64,000 nt of DNA from Chryseobacterium sp. StRB126 (GTDB lineage: Bacteria; Bacteroidota; Bacteroidia; Flavobacteriales; Weeksellaceae), in assembly GCF_000829375.1 (NCBI RefSeq), contig NZ_AP014624.1, positions 1,364,001 through 1,428,000 on the forward strand. The letters run 5' to 3'. Positions 53,489 to 62,309 of the stretch are shown piece by piece (the first letter of the stretch is position 1; each line of letters opens with the position of its first letter). Made by a program: the position numbers and the translations under genes. The notes below the pieces were generated by a model, which saw only the letters and a list, made by a program, of their open reading frames with translations, was not told the origin of the DNA and made no database searches.

Positions 53489-54223
53489 ATGATGAAACTT
53501 TTATCTATCCTGAGTTTGAATACTTTTTTTGTCTTCCTGTTCATTATGACCTATGGGCAGGAGGATAAAAAAGTAACTGCAAGAATCGAGAGTACTACAC
53601 TGGAAAACCAGATCAGAATAAAGGCTGTGGTTGTTAATAATACAGCCGTTTATAAAGAACTGAACTATCTATTAATATCAATAAAAAAAGGAAATGGGGG
53701 AAATCTCTCCAACAATCAGCAAAACGGTAAGTTTTCTGTAAACCCTAACCAAGTAAAGATATTATCCGAGATCAGTGTAAACCTTGAACCAAAAGATGCT
53801 TTAAAAGCTTTCCTTTATATCCGAGATGAAGAATCTAAAGCTTTGGTAGCAAAAGACAGCCTTGAACTCAATAGTGATCTTTTTAAAAAGAATACAGCCA
53901 AGGCAGAAGATGATGCTGTTTATGAACTTAAAGGTCTTACCATTGATGAAACTAAAACCAAGGTTGGAAAAGACTTTTACGATATGTTCTATATTCAGTA
54001 TAGCCAGCTTCCGGACAAGAGCAGTAGTGCTGTCACTATTTCTGAACTTCCTCTTCGCGGAACAAGCGGTCAAATCAATATTCAGATGGATGATAAAATA
54101 ATCTACAGTTTTATGACCAACCCGGGAGAAGACTATTTAAAAGAACAGTTAGCTTCCAGCTTAAAATATATCAAGGAATTTACAACAAAGAAAAACCTTA
54201 TAAAAAATGAATTTATCTATTAA
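53489..54223 (+). CDS. csgE: CsgE with fused N-terminal CsgC/CsgH-like domain
   Basis: 244 residues. After a signal peptide (cleavage near MTYG-Q), residues 26-127 form a beta-rich domain (YLLISIKKGNGGNLSNNQ, VKILSEISVNLEP, AFLYIRDEE) that resembles the CsgC/CsgH family of curlin anti-aggregation chaperones. Residues 143-235 match CsgE: LKGLTIDETKTKVGKDFYDM, TISELPLRGTSGQINIQMDD, IIYSFMTNP. CsgE closes and gates the CsgG channel. E. coli CsgE is only about 129 residues and CsgC is separate. The fusion would place inhibition and gating in one protein. Confidence 0.82.
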   Translation: MMKLLSILSLNTFFVFLFIMTYGQEDKKVTARIESTTLENQIRIKAVVVNNTAVYKELNYLLISIKKGNGGNLSNNQQNGKFSVNPNQVKILSEISVNLEPKDALKAFLYIRDEESKALVAKDSLELNSDLFKKNTAKAEDDAVYELKGLTIDETKTKVGKDFYDMFYIQYSQLPDKSSSAVTISELPLRGTSGQINIQMDDKIIYSFMTNPGEDYLKEQLASSLKYIKEFTTKKNLIKNEFIY

Positions 54224-54234
54224 AAACGTCCGCT

Positions 54235-54645
54235 ATGAAAACTATAGTTATTATTTTGATTTTTATTGCGGGTATTTTCCAAGGGAAATCTCAGCAACTC
54301 GTTTATAAGCCGATTAACCCAGCATTTGGCGGAGATACTTTTAATTATCAGTGGCTTTTAAGCTCAGCCAATGCACAGAATCCATTTGATGAAAAAAAAG
54401 ATTATACTAATCTGCTTGACCGTATGAATTCTCTTGATAGCTTCACCCAGAGTCTAAACAGACAAATCCTTAGTGAACTTTCAAGAAAGCTTTTTGAAGA
54501 CCAGTTTGGGAGTGGAAATATACAACCGGGTAATTATCTTTTCGGATCATTATACCTTCAGATTACCAATACCAATCAGGGACTTTTAATTAATATTTTG
54601 GATACCGGTACAGGCGATCAGTCCGAGATCGTAATTCCAAAATAA
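54235..54645 (+). CDS. csgF: curli assembly protein CsgF
   Basis: 136 residues with a signal peptide (IFIAGIFQGKS-Q). The mature start LVYKPINPAFGGDTFNYQWL then LSSANAQNPF matches the CsgF N-terminus, which inserts into the CsgG channel. FTQSLNRQILSELSRKLF matches the middle helix. It helps surface nucleation of curlin. It is 11 bp after csgE and 26 bp before csgG. Confidence 0.9.
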   Translation: MKTIVIILIFIAGIFQGKSQQLVYKPINPAFGGDTFNYQWLLSSANAQNPFDEKKDYTNLLDRMNSLDSFTQSLNRQILSELSRKLFEDQFGSGNIQPGNYLFGSLYLQITNTNQGLLINILDTGTGDQSEIVIPK

Positions 54646-54671
54646 CATAGAAACTTAAAACCAAACTTATC

Positions 54672-56036
54672 ATGAGAACTTACACTTACACCAGAATCTT
54701 TTTCTGTAGTTTTCTGCTATGTGTTTTACAGGCTTGTAGTTCAATATTCGGTTTACCTTCGGATCCCGAAAAGCCAACGATGGGAGAGGTAACTGCTTCC
54801 ACAGCAGAACTGAAGAAACTTCCTCTGCCTAAAGAAAAAATAGTGGTAGGAGTCTATAAATTCAGAGATCAGACCGGCCAGTACAAACCTTCCGAAAATG
54901 GCAATAACTGGAGCACTGCAGTGCCGCAAGGAACCACTACCATTCTCATCAAAGCCCTGGAAGACAGCCGTTGGTTTATTCCTATTGAAAGGGAGAATAT
55001 AGCCAATCTGCTCAATGAAAGACAAATTATCCGTTCCACACGTCAGGAATATATAAAAGATGCTGATAAAAGCACTCAATCACTTCCTCCGCTTCTATAC
55101 GCCGGAATTCTTCTGGAAGGAGGAGTAATATCCTACGATAGCAATATCCTTACAGGCGGTCTTGGAGCCCGTTATTTTGGAATTGGAGCTTCCACACAAT
55201 ATCGTCAGGATAGAATTACCATTTATCTCCGAGCTGTTTCCACTCTTAACGGAGAAATCCTCAAAACGGTTTATACATCCAAAACCATTCTTTCAACCAG
55301 TGTTAATGGCAGTTTTTTCAGATATATAGATACTGAAAGGCTGTTGGAGGCTGAGGTAGGATTAACCCAAAATGAACCTGTTCAGTTGGCTGTAACTGAA
55401 GCTATTGAAAAGGCAGTGAAATCCCTAATTATAGAAGGAATTCAGGATAAAATATGGGGGAAAGCTATAGATAGTACGGCCAGTTATCAAGGATTAATTA
55501 AGGAGTACAATAAAGAACAGGAAAATAACACCGGAAGAGTAGTCGGAAACAGATACCCTGACAATTACAGACAGAAAGTTTCCGTATTTGCGAATGTAGA
55601 GGCTCAGAAGGTGAAAGATGATTATGTAAACCCTAAAATGAATATAGGCGGGAAAGTGGGGCTTAAATATTTTCTTACTCCTAACGTAAATGTAGAGGTA
55701 AATGGAAACTATTTTACCCTTGAAAACGAAAACATTGTAAAAAGAAACTATTTCGGCCCTGAAGTTAATCTGGAATATCTTCTTTTTCCGAAATACAGAT
55801 TCAGTCCATATATTTATGGAGGGGCAGGGGCGTTGTACTCTAAATATAAACCTCAATACAAAGGACAAGTTGGGGGTGGGCTTGAATATATGATTGATCA
55901 CAATTTTTCACTAAGAGCTTCTGCACAATATGATCTTGGCTTTAAAGACGATTGGGAAGGGCTTGTAAATGGAAAAAGAAAAGACCAGGCCCTACGTTTT
56001 GGATTGGGGATCAACTTCTACCTTGGAAACAAATAA
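54672..56036 (+). CDS. csgG: curli secretion channel CsgG with C-terminal beta-barrel-like domain
   Basis: 454 residues. Lipobox LCVLQAC (Cys22). Residues 50-290 match CsgG: VYKFRDQTGQYKP, WSTAVPQGTTTILIKALEDS, RWFIPIERENIANLLNERQI, GGLGARYFGIGASTQYRQD, TILSTSVNGSFFRYIDTERL and LLEAEVGLTQNEPV. In the constriction loop E. coli Y51/N55/F56 appear as S-E/N/W with one residue inserted. CsgG is normally about 277 residues; residues 310-454 are an added domain with alternating strands (KVGLKYFLTPNVNVEVNGNY, YIYGGAGALYSKYK) ending LRFGLGINFYLG, resembling a small outer-membrane barrel. Confidence 0.88.
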   Translation: MRTYTYTRIFFCSFLLCVLQACSSIFGLPSDPEKPTMGEVTASTAELKKLPLPKEKIVVGVYKFRDQTGQYKPSENGNNWSTAVPQGTTTILIKALEDSRWFIPIERENIANLLNERQIIRSTRQEYIKDADKSTQSLPPLLYAGILLEGGVISYDSNILTGGLGARYFGIGASTQYRQDRITIYLRAVSTLNGEILKTVYTSKTILSTSVNGSFFRYIDTERLLEAEVGLTQNEPVQLAVTEAIEKAVKSLIIEGIQDKIWGKAIDSTASYQGLIKEYNKEQENNTGRVVGNRYPDNYRQKVSVFANVEAQKVKDDYVNPKMNIGGKVGLKYFLTPNVNVEVNGNYFTLENENIVKRNYFGPEVNLEYLLFPKYRFSPYIYGGAGALYSKYKPQYKGQVGGGLEYMIDHNFSLRASAQYDLGFKDDWEGLVNGKRKDQALRFGLGINFYLGNK

Positions 56037-56047
56037 AAACACGAATT

Positions 56048-57559
56048 ATGAAAACTTTAATCAAAATACTCAGCATATTCATCCTAATTTTTTGTCTGTT
56101 TTCATGTAATGAAGACCTTGTAGAACAGGCTCAGACAGGAATTTTAAAAGGAAAAGTAGTGAAAAGAGGCAGTAATGTACCCCTTGCCAATGTAAAAATA
56201 TTCACTAATCCTACCACACAAACTGTTTTCAGTGGCACTGATGGTTCTTTCGAAATTGCTGCCATGCCGATCGGTAATTATTCGGTAAAAGCAGAACTTT
56301 CAGGATATATTACCAATTTTCAGTCTGTTAATATGCAGAATCAAAATCAGGTGGTAACGGTGGTGTTTGAAATGAGTGATGATACATCTTTGAATTCTCC
56401 GCCTACCACACCGCAGCTTCTAAGTCCGATAGATAACGCGGTCAATCAACCATTAAGTGTTGAGCTTACCTGGAGTGCAACAGATCCGGATACAGCAGAT
56501 GTTTTAAAATATAGTTTATCAATTAAAAATAATCTTGACACTAACGTGATTCAGGTTAATGATTTGAAAGTAAATCATTATACACTTTCAAATCTGAAGT
56601 TTGGTGTAAGTTACTTCTGGCAGGTGTCTGTTTCGGACGACATTCACCAGCCAGTTTTAAGCCAGACCGGTAAATTTACTACGAATACGGTTCCTGCCAA
56701 CAGATATCATTATGTGAGAAAACTGAATGGTAACTTTGTTATAATGTCTAGTGATGAGCAAGGCAACAGTTTTCAGTTTACAGATTCGTCTTATAACAGC
56801 TGGCGGCCACGGAAAAATAATAATGCAGGTCTCATTGCTTTTCTCCGAACTGAAGGGGGAAGTACACATATTTACACCGCCAATCCTGATGGTTCCAATC
56901 CTTTTAAAGTAACATCAGTTCCCGTAGCAGGCTTTAATAACTACGAAATGGATTTTGCCTGGAGTACCAATGGTAAGGAAATTATTTATTCAAATTTCAA
57001 TAAACTTTATCGGATTAATAAGGACGGGAGTGGCCTTACTCTGGTGTATACTACTCCGGATGGAAGTATGATTTCAGAATGTGACTGGAGCTATGATGGA
57101 AGTAAAATTGCTTTGAAAACTAATGACTACAACGGATACAATACAGGTATTTATGTTATTGATATGATGGGAAATGTTCTTAAAACCGTAGTATCCGGAT
57201 CTGCTGGAGCCAGTGGAGGACTGAATTTCTCCGTAGATGGGAAGCTTCTTCTGTTTACCCGTGACATTTCAGGATATCAGGATGGAAGCGGTAATTATCG
57301 CCAGCTGGATTCTCATATCTTCATTTATAACTTAACAGATAATACGGTGAATGATATTTCTTCTGAAAGTGAAAAAGCGTTGGGTACCAATGATCTGGAC
57401 CCAAGATTTTCACCCAATAATGCCCAGGTTATCTTTATGAATACTTCCAATGACAATATTTCGCAGCGAAATGTAATGGTCATAGATCTGACCAGCAATA
57501 TGACAGATCTTTCACGATCCACACTTTTCAGTAATGGCGAAATGCCGGATTATGAGTAG
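56048..57559 (+). CDS. surface lipoprotein with carboxypeptidase-regulatory-like domain and propeller
   Basis: From the ATG at 56048 it has 503 residues. The frame is open to 55952, inside csgG, and the extra part is not used. Lipobox CLFSC near residue 20. Residues 30-110 are a carboxypeptidase-regulatory-like/CNA-B type fold (ILKGKVVKRGSNVPLANVKI, SFEIAAMPIGNYSVKAELSG). Residues 120-220 are an FN3-like module (YSLSIKNNL, YFWQVSVSDD). Residues 225-503 have TolB/WD40-like units (WSTNGKEIIYSN, WSYDGSKIALKT, FSVDGKLLLFT, FSPNNAQVIFM). Last gene of the curli run, 11 bp after csgG. It could anchor or modify the fibre. Confidence 0.8.
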   Translation: MKTLIKILSIFILIFCLFSCNEDLVEQAQTGILKGKVVKRGSNVPLANVKIFTNPTTQTVFSGTDGSFEIAAMPIGNYSVKAELSGYITNFQSVNMQNQNQVVTVVFEMSDDTSLNSPPTTPQLLSPIDNAVNQPLSVELTWSATDPDTADVLKYSLSIKNNLDTNVIQVNDLKVNHYTLSNLKFGVSYFWQVSVSDDIHQPVLSQTGKFTTNTVPANRYHYVRKLNGNFVIMSSDEQGNSFQFTDSSYNSWRPRKNNNAGLIAFLRTEGGSTHIYTANPDGSNPFKVTSVPVAGFNNYEMDFAWSTNGKEIIYSNFNKLYRINKDGSGLTLVYTTPDGSMISECDWSYDGSKIALKTNDYNGYNTGIYVIDMMGNVLKTVVSGSAGASGGLNFSVDGKLLLFTRDISGYQDGSGNYRQLDSHIFIYNLTDNTVNDISSESEKALGTNDLDPRFSPNNAQVIFMNTSNDNISQRNVMVIDLTSNMTDLSRSTLFSNGEMPDYE

Positions 57560-57594
57560 CAGAAGAGAGATTGTACTTTAAAACAAAGAAAAGT

Positions 57595-57705
57595 TAATGG
57601 TGAATTTCGCTTCGCAAACGGATACTGAATTTTCATGGTTTACGAAAAATTGACAAGCAAAGCGAATTCATCATTCACTCTAATATTCAATATTAATAAT
57701 CAGTT
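57595..57705. repeat. right-flank repeat of the curli locus, GAATGATGAATT family
   Basis: A hairpin-like unit: TGAATTTCGCTTCGCAAACG (57601-57620) and GCAAAGCGAATTCATCATTC (57657-57676). It is related to the left-flank repeat at 51822 in both orientations and to 41458-41508. Confidence 0.5.
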
Positions 57706-57805
57706 GTTTGCCGGACTTTTTATTAAAAGGAATTTGGGATCGGGCAAAAAATATTCCAGACTGTAAGGTTTGGAATTTTTTAGGTTAATGATCTGAATTT
57801 GTTAA

Positions 57806-58456
57806 TCAGTCTACAATATGATTTTCAATAGCATATTTTACGACTCCCGCAGTGTTTTTTACGTTGAGTTTCAAGAGAATTTTTTTTCGATGTGTTTCTA
57901 CCGTATTGATACTTATAAAAAGTTTTTCAGAGATGTCTTTGCTGCTGAAGCCATCGCATATTAATTTTAGAATTTCCATTTCGCGACGGGTAAGTGGATC
58001 TCTGATATGGAAGTTTCTTTTCTCCTGTTCGTTACTAATGAAGCTGAGCATCCTTTCTTTAGCATGGTCACAAATATAAATTTCATTCAAGAGCAAAGCA
58101 TTAATGGCTTTTAGAAATTCATCATACCTGCAATTCTTATCCAGATAGCTTTTAATACCTTTATTGAAAAGCTTTCTGATATCTATTACATCATAACAAC
58201 TGCCTATGATAATAATTTTGATATGATGATGCTCTGTGATGATGCTTTCCACAGATTTACATATCTCGGAAAGCATAAGTATATTGGAACTTATGACAAG
58301 CATTTCAGGGGGCTCATCTCTTAATTGTTTGGAGAGATTTTCTAAGGAATTGCAGATATTTATGGTAGTAAAAATTTTGCTCTGCATTAATAATTTTGAT
58401 AACCCTTCAGTGTATAACATGGGCTCATCGAAAATAGTTAATCTTGGTTTCATCAT
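57806..58456 (-). CDS. LuxR-type response regulator with degenerate receiver (CsgD-like)
   Basis: 216 residues. The N-terminal receiver has D10-E11 in the acidic site, but the phospho-acceptor Asp is replaced: EMLVISSNIL, with Ser56 at the place of Asp. The C-terminal NarL/LuxR HTH is clear (LTRREMEILKLICDGFSSKD, ISEKLFISINTVETHRKKIL). No sensor kinase is adjacent. It lies 246 bp beyond the curli genes, tail-to-tail. It could be the activator of the locus like CsgD, whose receiver is also atypical, but this is inferred from position. Confidence 0.85.
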   Translation of the reverse strand: MMKPRLTIFDEPMLYTEGLSKLLMQSKIFTTINICNSLENLSKQLRDEPPEMLVISSNILMLSEICKSVESIITEHHHIKIIIIGSCYDVIDIRKLFNKGIKSYLDKNCRYDEFLKAINALLLNEIYICDHAKERMLSFISNEQEKRNFHIRDPLTRREMEILKLICDGFSSKDISEKLFISINTVETHRKKILLKLNVKNTAGVVKYAIENHIVD

Positions 58457-58682
58457 GGTTGGTTTTGTTTATATAAAAATATGAAAAAAACTTAACATTA
58501 TGAATAAAATTGATAAATAATTTGAGTTTTTTATGATTATTGTTATTGTAAAATATTATTTTTATTGATTATTGTTTAAATAAATCTCTTTTTATTGAAT
58601 TCTGATTGTGAAAATTAGAGTTATTATAGGGGATTATTTAATAATACTGGTGTTTTAGTGTTTTTTTAATGTGTTTTTTTAT

Positions 58683-59150
58683 TTATTTAACTAACACAGT
58701 AGGGATATGTTTTACAGTAAAATTAACAGAGTTGGCAATAAAGCAAAACTCATTGGCTTTGTGATGAAGCTCCTTAGCTTTTTCCCTCATAGATTCATCA
58801 GAAACAGTAACGGTAGGATATAGTGTAACTTCTGTAAAATGCCCGCTGCCATTAGCGGTTTCTTCCATAATTCCTGTAGCTTCATCAATGTAATCCATCA
58901 CAATAATCCCAGCCTCAGAGCAAAAATGAAGATACCAGAGCATATGACAGGAAGAAAGGGACGAGAGGAACATATCTTCAGGATTGTGTTTCGTTTTGTC
59001 TCCACGGAAGGCCGGATCAGATGAACCTTCAATAATAGGCTTATTTTCTACTGAAACAGTATGGCTTCTTTCGTAGTCTCTGTAACTGCTGGTTCCGTTT
59101 CCTTTATTTCCCGTCCATTGAATGGTAGTTTTGTAGTGATGGCTTTTCAT
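58683..59150 (-). CDS. OsmC family peroxiredoxin
   Basis: 155 residues. OsmC/Ohr pattern: DPAFRGDKTKHNPEDMFLSS then LSSCHMLWYLHFCSEAGI with the first Cys, and KELHHKANEFCFIANSVNF with the second. It reduces organic hydroperoxides. Monocistronic. Confidence 0.9.
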   Translation of the reverse strand: MKSHHYKTTIQWTGNKGNGTSSYRDYERSHTVSVENKPIIEGSSDPAFRGDKTKHNPEDMFLSSLSSCHMLWYLHFCSEAGIIVMDYIDEATGIMEETANGSGHFTEVTLYPTVTVSDESMREKAKELHHKANEFCFIANSVNFTVKHIPTVLVK

Positions 59151-59293
59151 AATGATAAATTAAAAGGGGTTATGATTAAATTTAACAGAGTTGGGCTTTT
59201 TAGCCAGCTCTAGAATATAAAAAACAAATCCTGTGGCTTTAGCTCAAACCTAAAAGTATAGAATATAGCTCTTTAATATAGGCACTAAGGTAA

Positions 59294-59321
59294 TAAAAAA
59301 CCTCTGGTAAAGCCAGAGGTC
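59294..59321 (-). terminator. terminator after the T9SS repeat-protein gene
   Basis: ACCTCTGG/CCAGAGGT stem with TAAAG loop and an A run on the plus strand (T run on the minus), just after the stop at 59327. Confidence 0.8.
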
Positions 59322-59326
59322 ATATT

Positions 59327-60757
59327 TTAATTCTTAATCATTTTCTTGGTGGTGATACTTCCGTTTTCAAAAGTAACTTTAGCCATATAAATCCCTTTTG
59401 GTAAATCCGAAACAGGAGAACCTGAGTCTTTTATGGTTTTTGCAATTTTTCCGTCAGAATAATAAATTTCAATCTTTCTCACTTTTTCTTTTGATAGATA
59501 AATAAGGTTTTGTTTTACAGGATTCTCAAAAGAAATAGCAGGACCTACTTTTGTAATTTCTTTTGTTGATAAAGTACCGTTATTAATCAGATATTTTGCA
59601 ATGCGGCTATTTCCCTTTACAATAATATGATTGCTGTTAACAATCATTTCAGTTATGGTAGATAAAGGGGGAGTGAGGTATGGCGGATCAGCATAATTGG
59701 GTTCTATATAATAACCAAAGGTAGAATTCATAGACCCATTTTGATTAAGTTTTGAAATAAAATAATTGGTTGTAAATAGAGTGTTTTCTGCGCTTCCGCC
59801 AATATAGTAATATCCGTCTTTTTCATTAATGCTTAAAATTTTTGGACCTGAAGATAAACCAAGACTGGTTTGTAAATTGTAATTAAATGTATTGTCAAGG
59901 CTTCCATTCTGGTTTATTCTGAACATCTCATTATTTTGAAGGGTTGAGAAAATAATCCTATTATTGCTGTCTATAAATACATCGCCAACATCACCTATCC
60001 CAGAGCCATTTATGCTTATTTGTACGGTCCCATTATTTCCAAAGCTTGTGATGGGCTGTCCGTTAGAATCAAATTTTTCAACGACACTGATATTATCACT
60101 GAAGCTGAGGATATTTGATTGATTATCTAACATGACAAATGTTCTGCCTGTAATATTTCCTTGTGTGGCTACAGATCCGTTGCTACCGAAAGTATTATCT
60201 ATATTTCCATTGGCATCTAAACGATAAATGGTGTGGTGCGGATTTGATCCTCTCTGAATACCATGCAGAATGATTTTATCACCCTGTAGGATAAATTCAT
60301 AAGAATTATAATAATCATCATGATCCGCATTGATTGACGGTGAAATACCATTTGTTCCAAATGTAAGATCTATCTGACCATTGGGAAGCATTCTTATTAT
60401 TTGAGCACCATCCAAAAAGCAAAAAATTAACAATTTTCCATCCGGTTGTATTTTTAGTTGGTTTATATAAGGTTCAGAAGGTAGTTTTACGGTTCCGTTA
60501 TTTCCAAAAGTTGGATCCGGAGTTCCGTTTGAGCTAAGTTTGGTCACAAATCCATGAGTAACTCCTGTAGCAACATCTACATTATAAGTATAATAAATAT
60601 CTCCATTGGCATTCTGAACCATCTGGTAATTGTTCGTTATAGAATTACTGGGAATATCAGCGACTCCGTTCGAAGCGAAACTCGGATCTTTAGAAATAAT
60701 CTGTGCAAAAGCAGTTTGCGCTACAAGAAGCAACGCGATAAACAAATTCTTTGTCAT
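59327..60757 (-). CDS. T9SS-secreted delta-60 repeat protein (paralogue 2)
   Basis: From the ATG at 60757 it has 476 residues (open frame from 60811). Signal peptide (NLFIALLLVAQTAFA-Q), then repeated delta-60 units with the signature DPTFGNNGTVKL, IDLTFGTNGIS, IDNTFGSNGSVAT, PITSFGNNGTVQI, SLDNTFNYNL. The end is a T9SS type A sorting domain (NPVKQNLIYLSK, KGIYMAKVTFENGSITTKKM). Surface or secreted propeller-like protein of unknown ligand. It is a tandem paralogue of the next gene. Confidence 0.85.
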   Translation of the reverse strand: MTKNLFIALLLVAQTAFAQIISKDPSFASNGVADIPSNSITNNYQMVQNANGDIYYTYNVDVATGVTHGFVTKLSSNGTPDPTFGNNGTVKLPSEPYINQLKIQPDGKLLIFCFLDGAQIIRMLPNGQIDLTFGTNGISPSINADHDDYYNSYEFILQGDKIILHGIQRGSNPHHTIYRLDANGNIDNTFGSNGSVATQGNITGRTFVMLDNQSNILSFSDNISVVEKFDSNGQPITSFGNNGTVQISINGSGIGDVGDVFIDSNNRIIFSTLQNNEMFRINQNGSLDNTFNYNLQTSLGLSSGPKILSINEKDGYYYIGGSAENTLFTTNYFISKLNQNGSMNSTFGYYIEPNYADPPYLTPPLSTITEMIVNSNHIIVKGNSRIAKYLINNGTLSTKEITKVGPAISFENPVKQNLIYLSKEKVRKIEIYYSDGKIAKTIKDSGSPVSDLPKGIYMAKVTFENGSITTKKMIKN

Positions 60758-60838
60758 TGTAGTGTTTGTGTTTTTTAATTGATAATAAAAAGCAATGTTA
60801 ACAATAAACAAACGCTTTTTGGTATCGGGTTATGATTA

Positions 60839-62230
60839 TTAATTTTTGATTAACTTTTTGGTTGTGTTATTTCCGTTTTCAAAGGTAACTTTAGCCATAT
60901 AAATTCCTTTAGGTAAATCAGAAACAGGAGTATTGGATTCTTTTGTAGTTTTCAGAAGTTTACCGGCAGCAGAGAATATTTCAATTTTAACTACTTTATC
61001 TTGAGTTTGATAGATCAGGTTCTGGCTTACAGGATTTTCAAAGGCAATATTGTTATTGGTTTTTATATTTTTTTTAGAGGCAAGCGTTGCATTGTTTATT
61101 GTATATTTTACAACATGTAGACCACCAATTGTTATAATATTATTGTTATTGACACTCATATCAACGGCAGTTCCTAGGTTGAAATCTGATTCAGAATAAT
61201 AACTAAAGCCAGGATCTATGTTACCATTCTGGGTAAGCCTGGTAATAAATGTAGTATAAGGAAAATCTACCTCACCACTTCCGGCAATATAGTAGTAGCC
61301 ATCTTTTTCAGTAATATTTAAAATCCAGGCACCACCATTAGTCCCTGAATAGGCAGGCAGATTGTAATTAAAAGTAGGGTCAGGGGTGCCGTCTGCATTA
61401 ATTCTGAACATTTCATCCATAAGAGTTGAATACACAATCTTATTATTACTGTCCATTATTACTGCACCTGCAAAGTTTAATCCGGAAGACATCTGTAAAA
61501 TTCCGTTATTTCCAAAACTGGTGATAGGATTGCCATTTGAATTAAATTTCTCCATAATACCACTGTTAGTAAGTGCAGTGATATTATTTTGATTATCAAG
61601 TAATACAAATGATCCAATTGACCAGTTTCCCTGTGTAAAAACAGAGCCATTAGTTCCAAAAGTGGTATCAATAGTTCCGTTACTGTTTAATCTGTATATT
61701 CTATGTTGGTTATTCTGTCCGTGTGGAAAATCAATTCCATGAACAATGATTTTATCGTTTTGAAATACAAGTCCATAAGAACGTTCATTGCCATCGGCAT
61801 ACAGGTTAGGTATTGTTGAGGTTCCGTTGCTGCCAAAACTAGTATCAGGTAGCCCGTTGGGAAGTATTTTGGTTATGTGGGCTCCTGTCTCAGAAAAACC
61901 AACAGTTAAAAGCTTTCCATCAGATAGCTTTTTTAATTGATTATTGTATGAATAATAAGGAAGCTGAATAGTTCCACTGATCCCAAAAGAAAAATCTACA
62001 GCTCCGTTTGCCGTAAGTTTAGATAAAAAAGACTCTCTGCGCCCGTAAGTAGTATTCAGTTTATCATGTGTATACAAGATGTTGCCATCGGCAATCTGAA
62101 CAATTGAGGACCATGCGGTATTTTCTGTCATAGAATAGACACCATTGGTCGCGAAATTTTGATCTTTAGAAATAATTTGGGCAGAAATACCCTGAGCTAC
62201 CAGGGTAACCAGTAATAGATTTTTTTTCAT
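60839..62230 (-). CDS. T9SS-secreted delta-60 repeat protein (paralogue 1)
   Basis: 463 residues, signal peptide MKKNLLLVTLVAQGISA-Q. Same layout as its downstream paralogue: FATNGVYSM, PDTSFGSNGTSTI, IDTTFGTNGSVFT, NPITSFGNNGILQM, and the same C-terminal sorting domain (NPVSQNLIYQTQ, KGIYMAKVTFENGNNTTKKL). The two genes lie 81 bp apart and clearly come from duplication. Both are likely exported by T9SS. Confidence 0.87.
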   Translation of the reverse strand: MKKNLLLVTLVAQGISAQIISKDQNFATNGVYSMTENTAWSSIVQIADGNILYTHDKLNTTYGRRESFLSKLTANGAVDFSFGISGTIQLPYYSYNNQLKKLSDGKLLTVGFSETGAHITKILPNGLPDTSFGSNGTSTIPNLYADGNERSYGLVFQNDKIIVHGIDFPHGQNNQHRIYRLNSNGTIDTTFGTNGSVFTQGNWSIGSFVLLDNQNNITALTNSGIMEKFNSNGNPITSFGNNGILQMSSGLNFAGAVIMDSNNKIVYSTLMDEMFRINADGTPDPTFNYNLPAYSGTNGGAWILNITEKDGYYYIAGSGEVDFPYTTFITRLTQNGNIDPGFSYYSESDFNLGTAVDMSVNNNNIITIGGLHVVKYTINNATLASKKNIKTNNNIAFENPVSQNLIYQTQDKVVKIEIFSAAGKLLKTTKESNTPVSDLPKGIYMAKVTFENGNNTTKKLIKN

Positions 62231-62271
62231 TCTGTTTGAGTTTTATATGGTTTTGTTGCAAATATAATAAA

Positions 62272-62299
62272 AAAACCTTCAGTAAAAACTGAAGGTTTT
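62272..62299 (-). terminator. terminator after the ribonuclease G gene
   Basis: AAAACCTTCAGT/ACTGAAGGTTTT perfect stem with AAAA loop, followed on the minus strand by a T run, 11 bp after the stop. Confidence 0.85.
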
Positions 62300-62309
62300 A
62301 AATTTTGTC

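Noticed and set aside
55494..55901. Minus-strand 135-residue frame opposite csgG
   Set aside because: It lies opposite the CsgG extension, whose strand pattern supports the plus strand.
55952..56047. Upstream start of the propeller lipoprotein within csgG
   Set aside because: The lipobox signal starts at 56048; the extra residues are csgG read in another frame.
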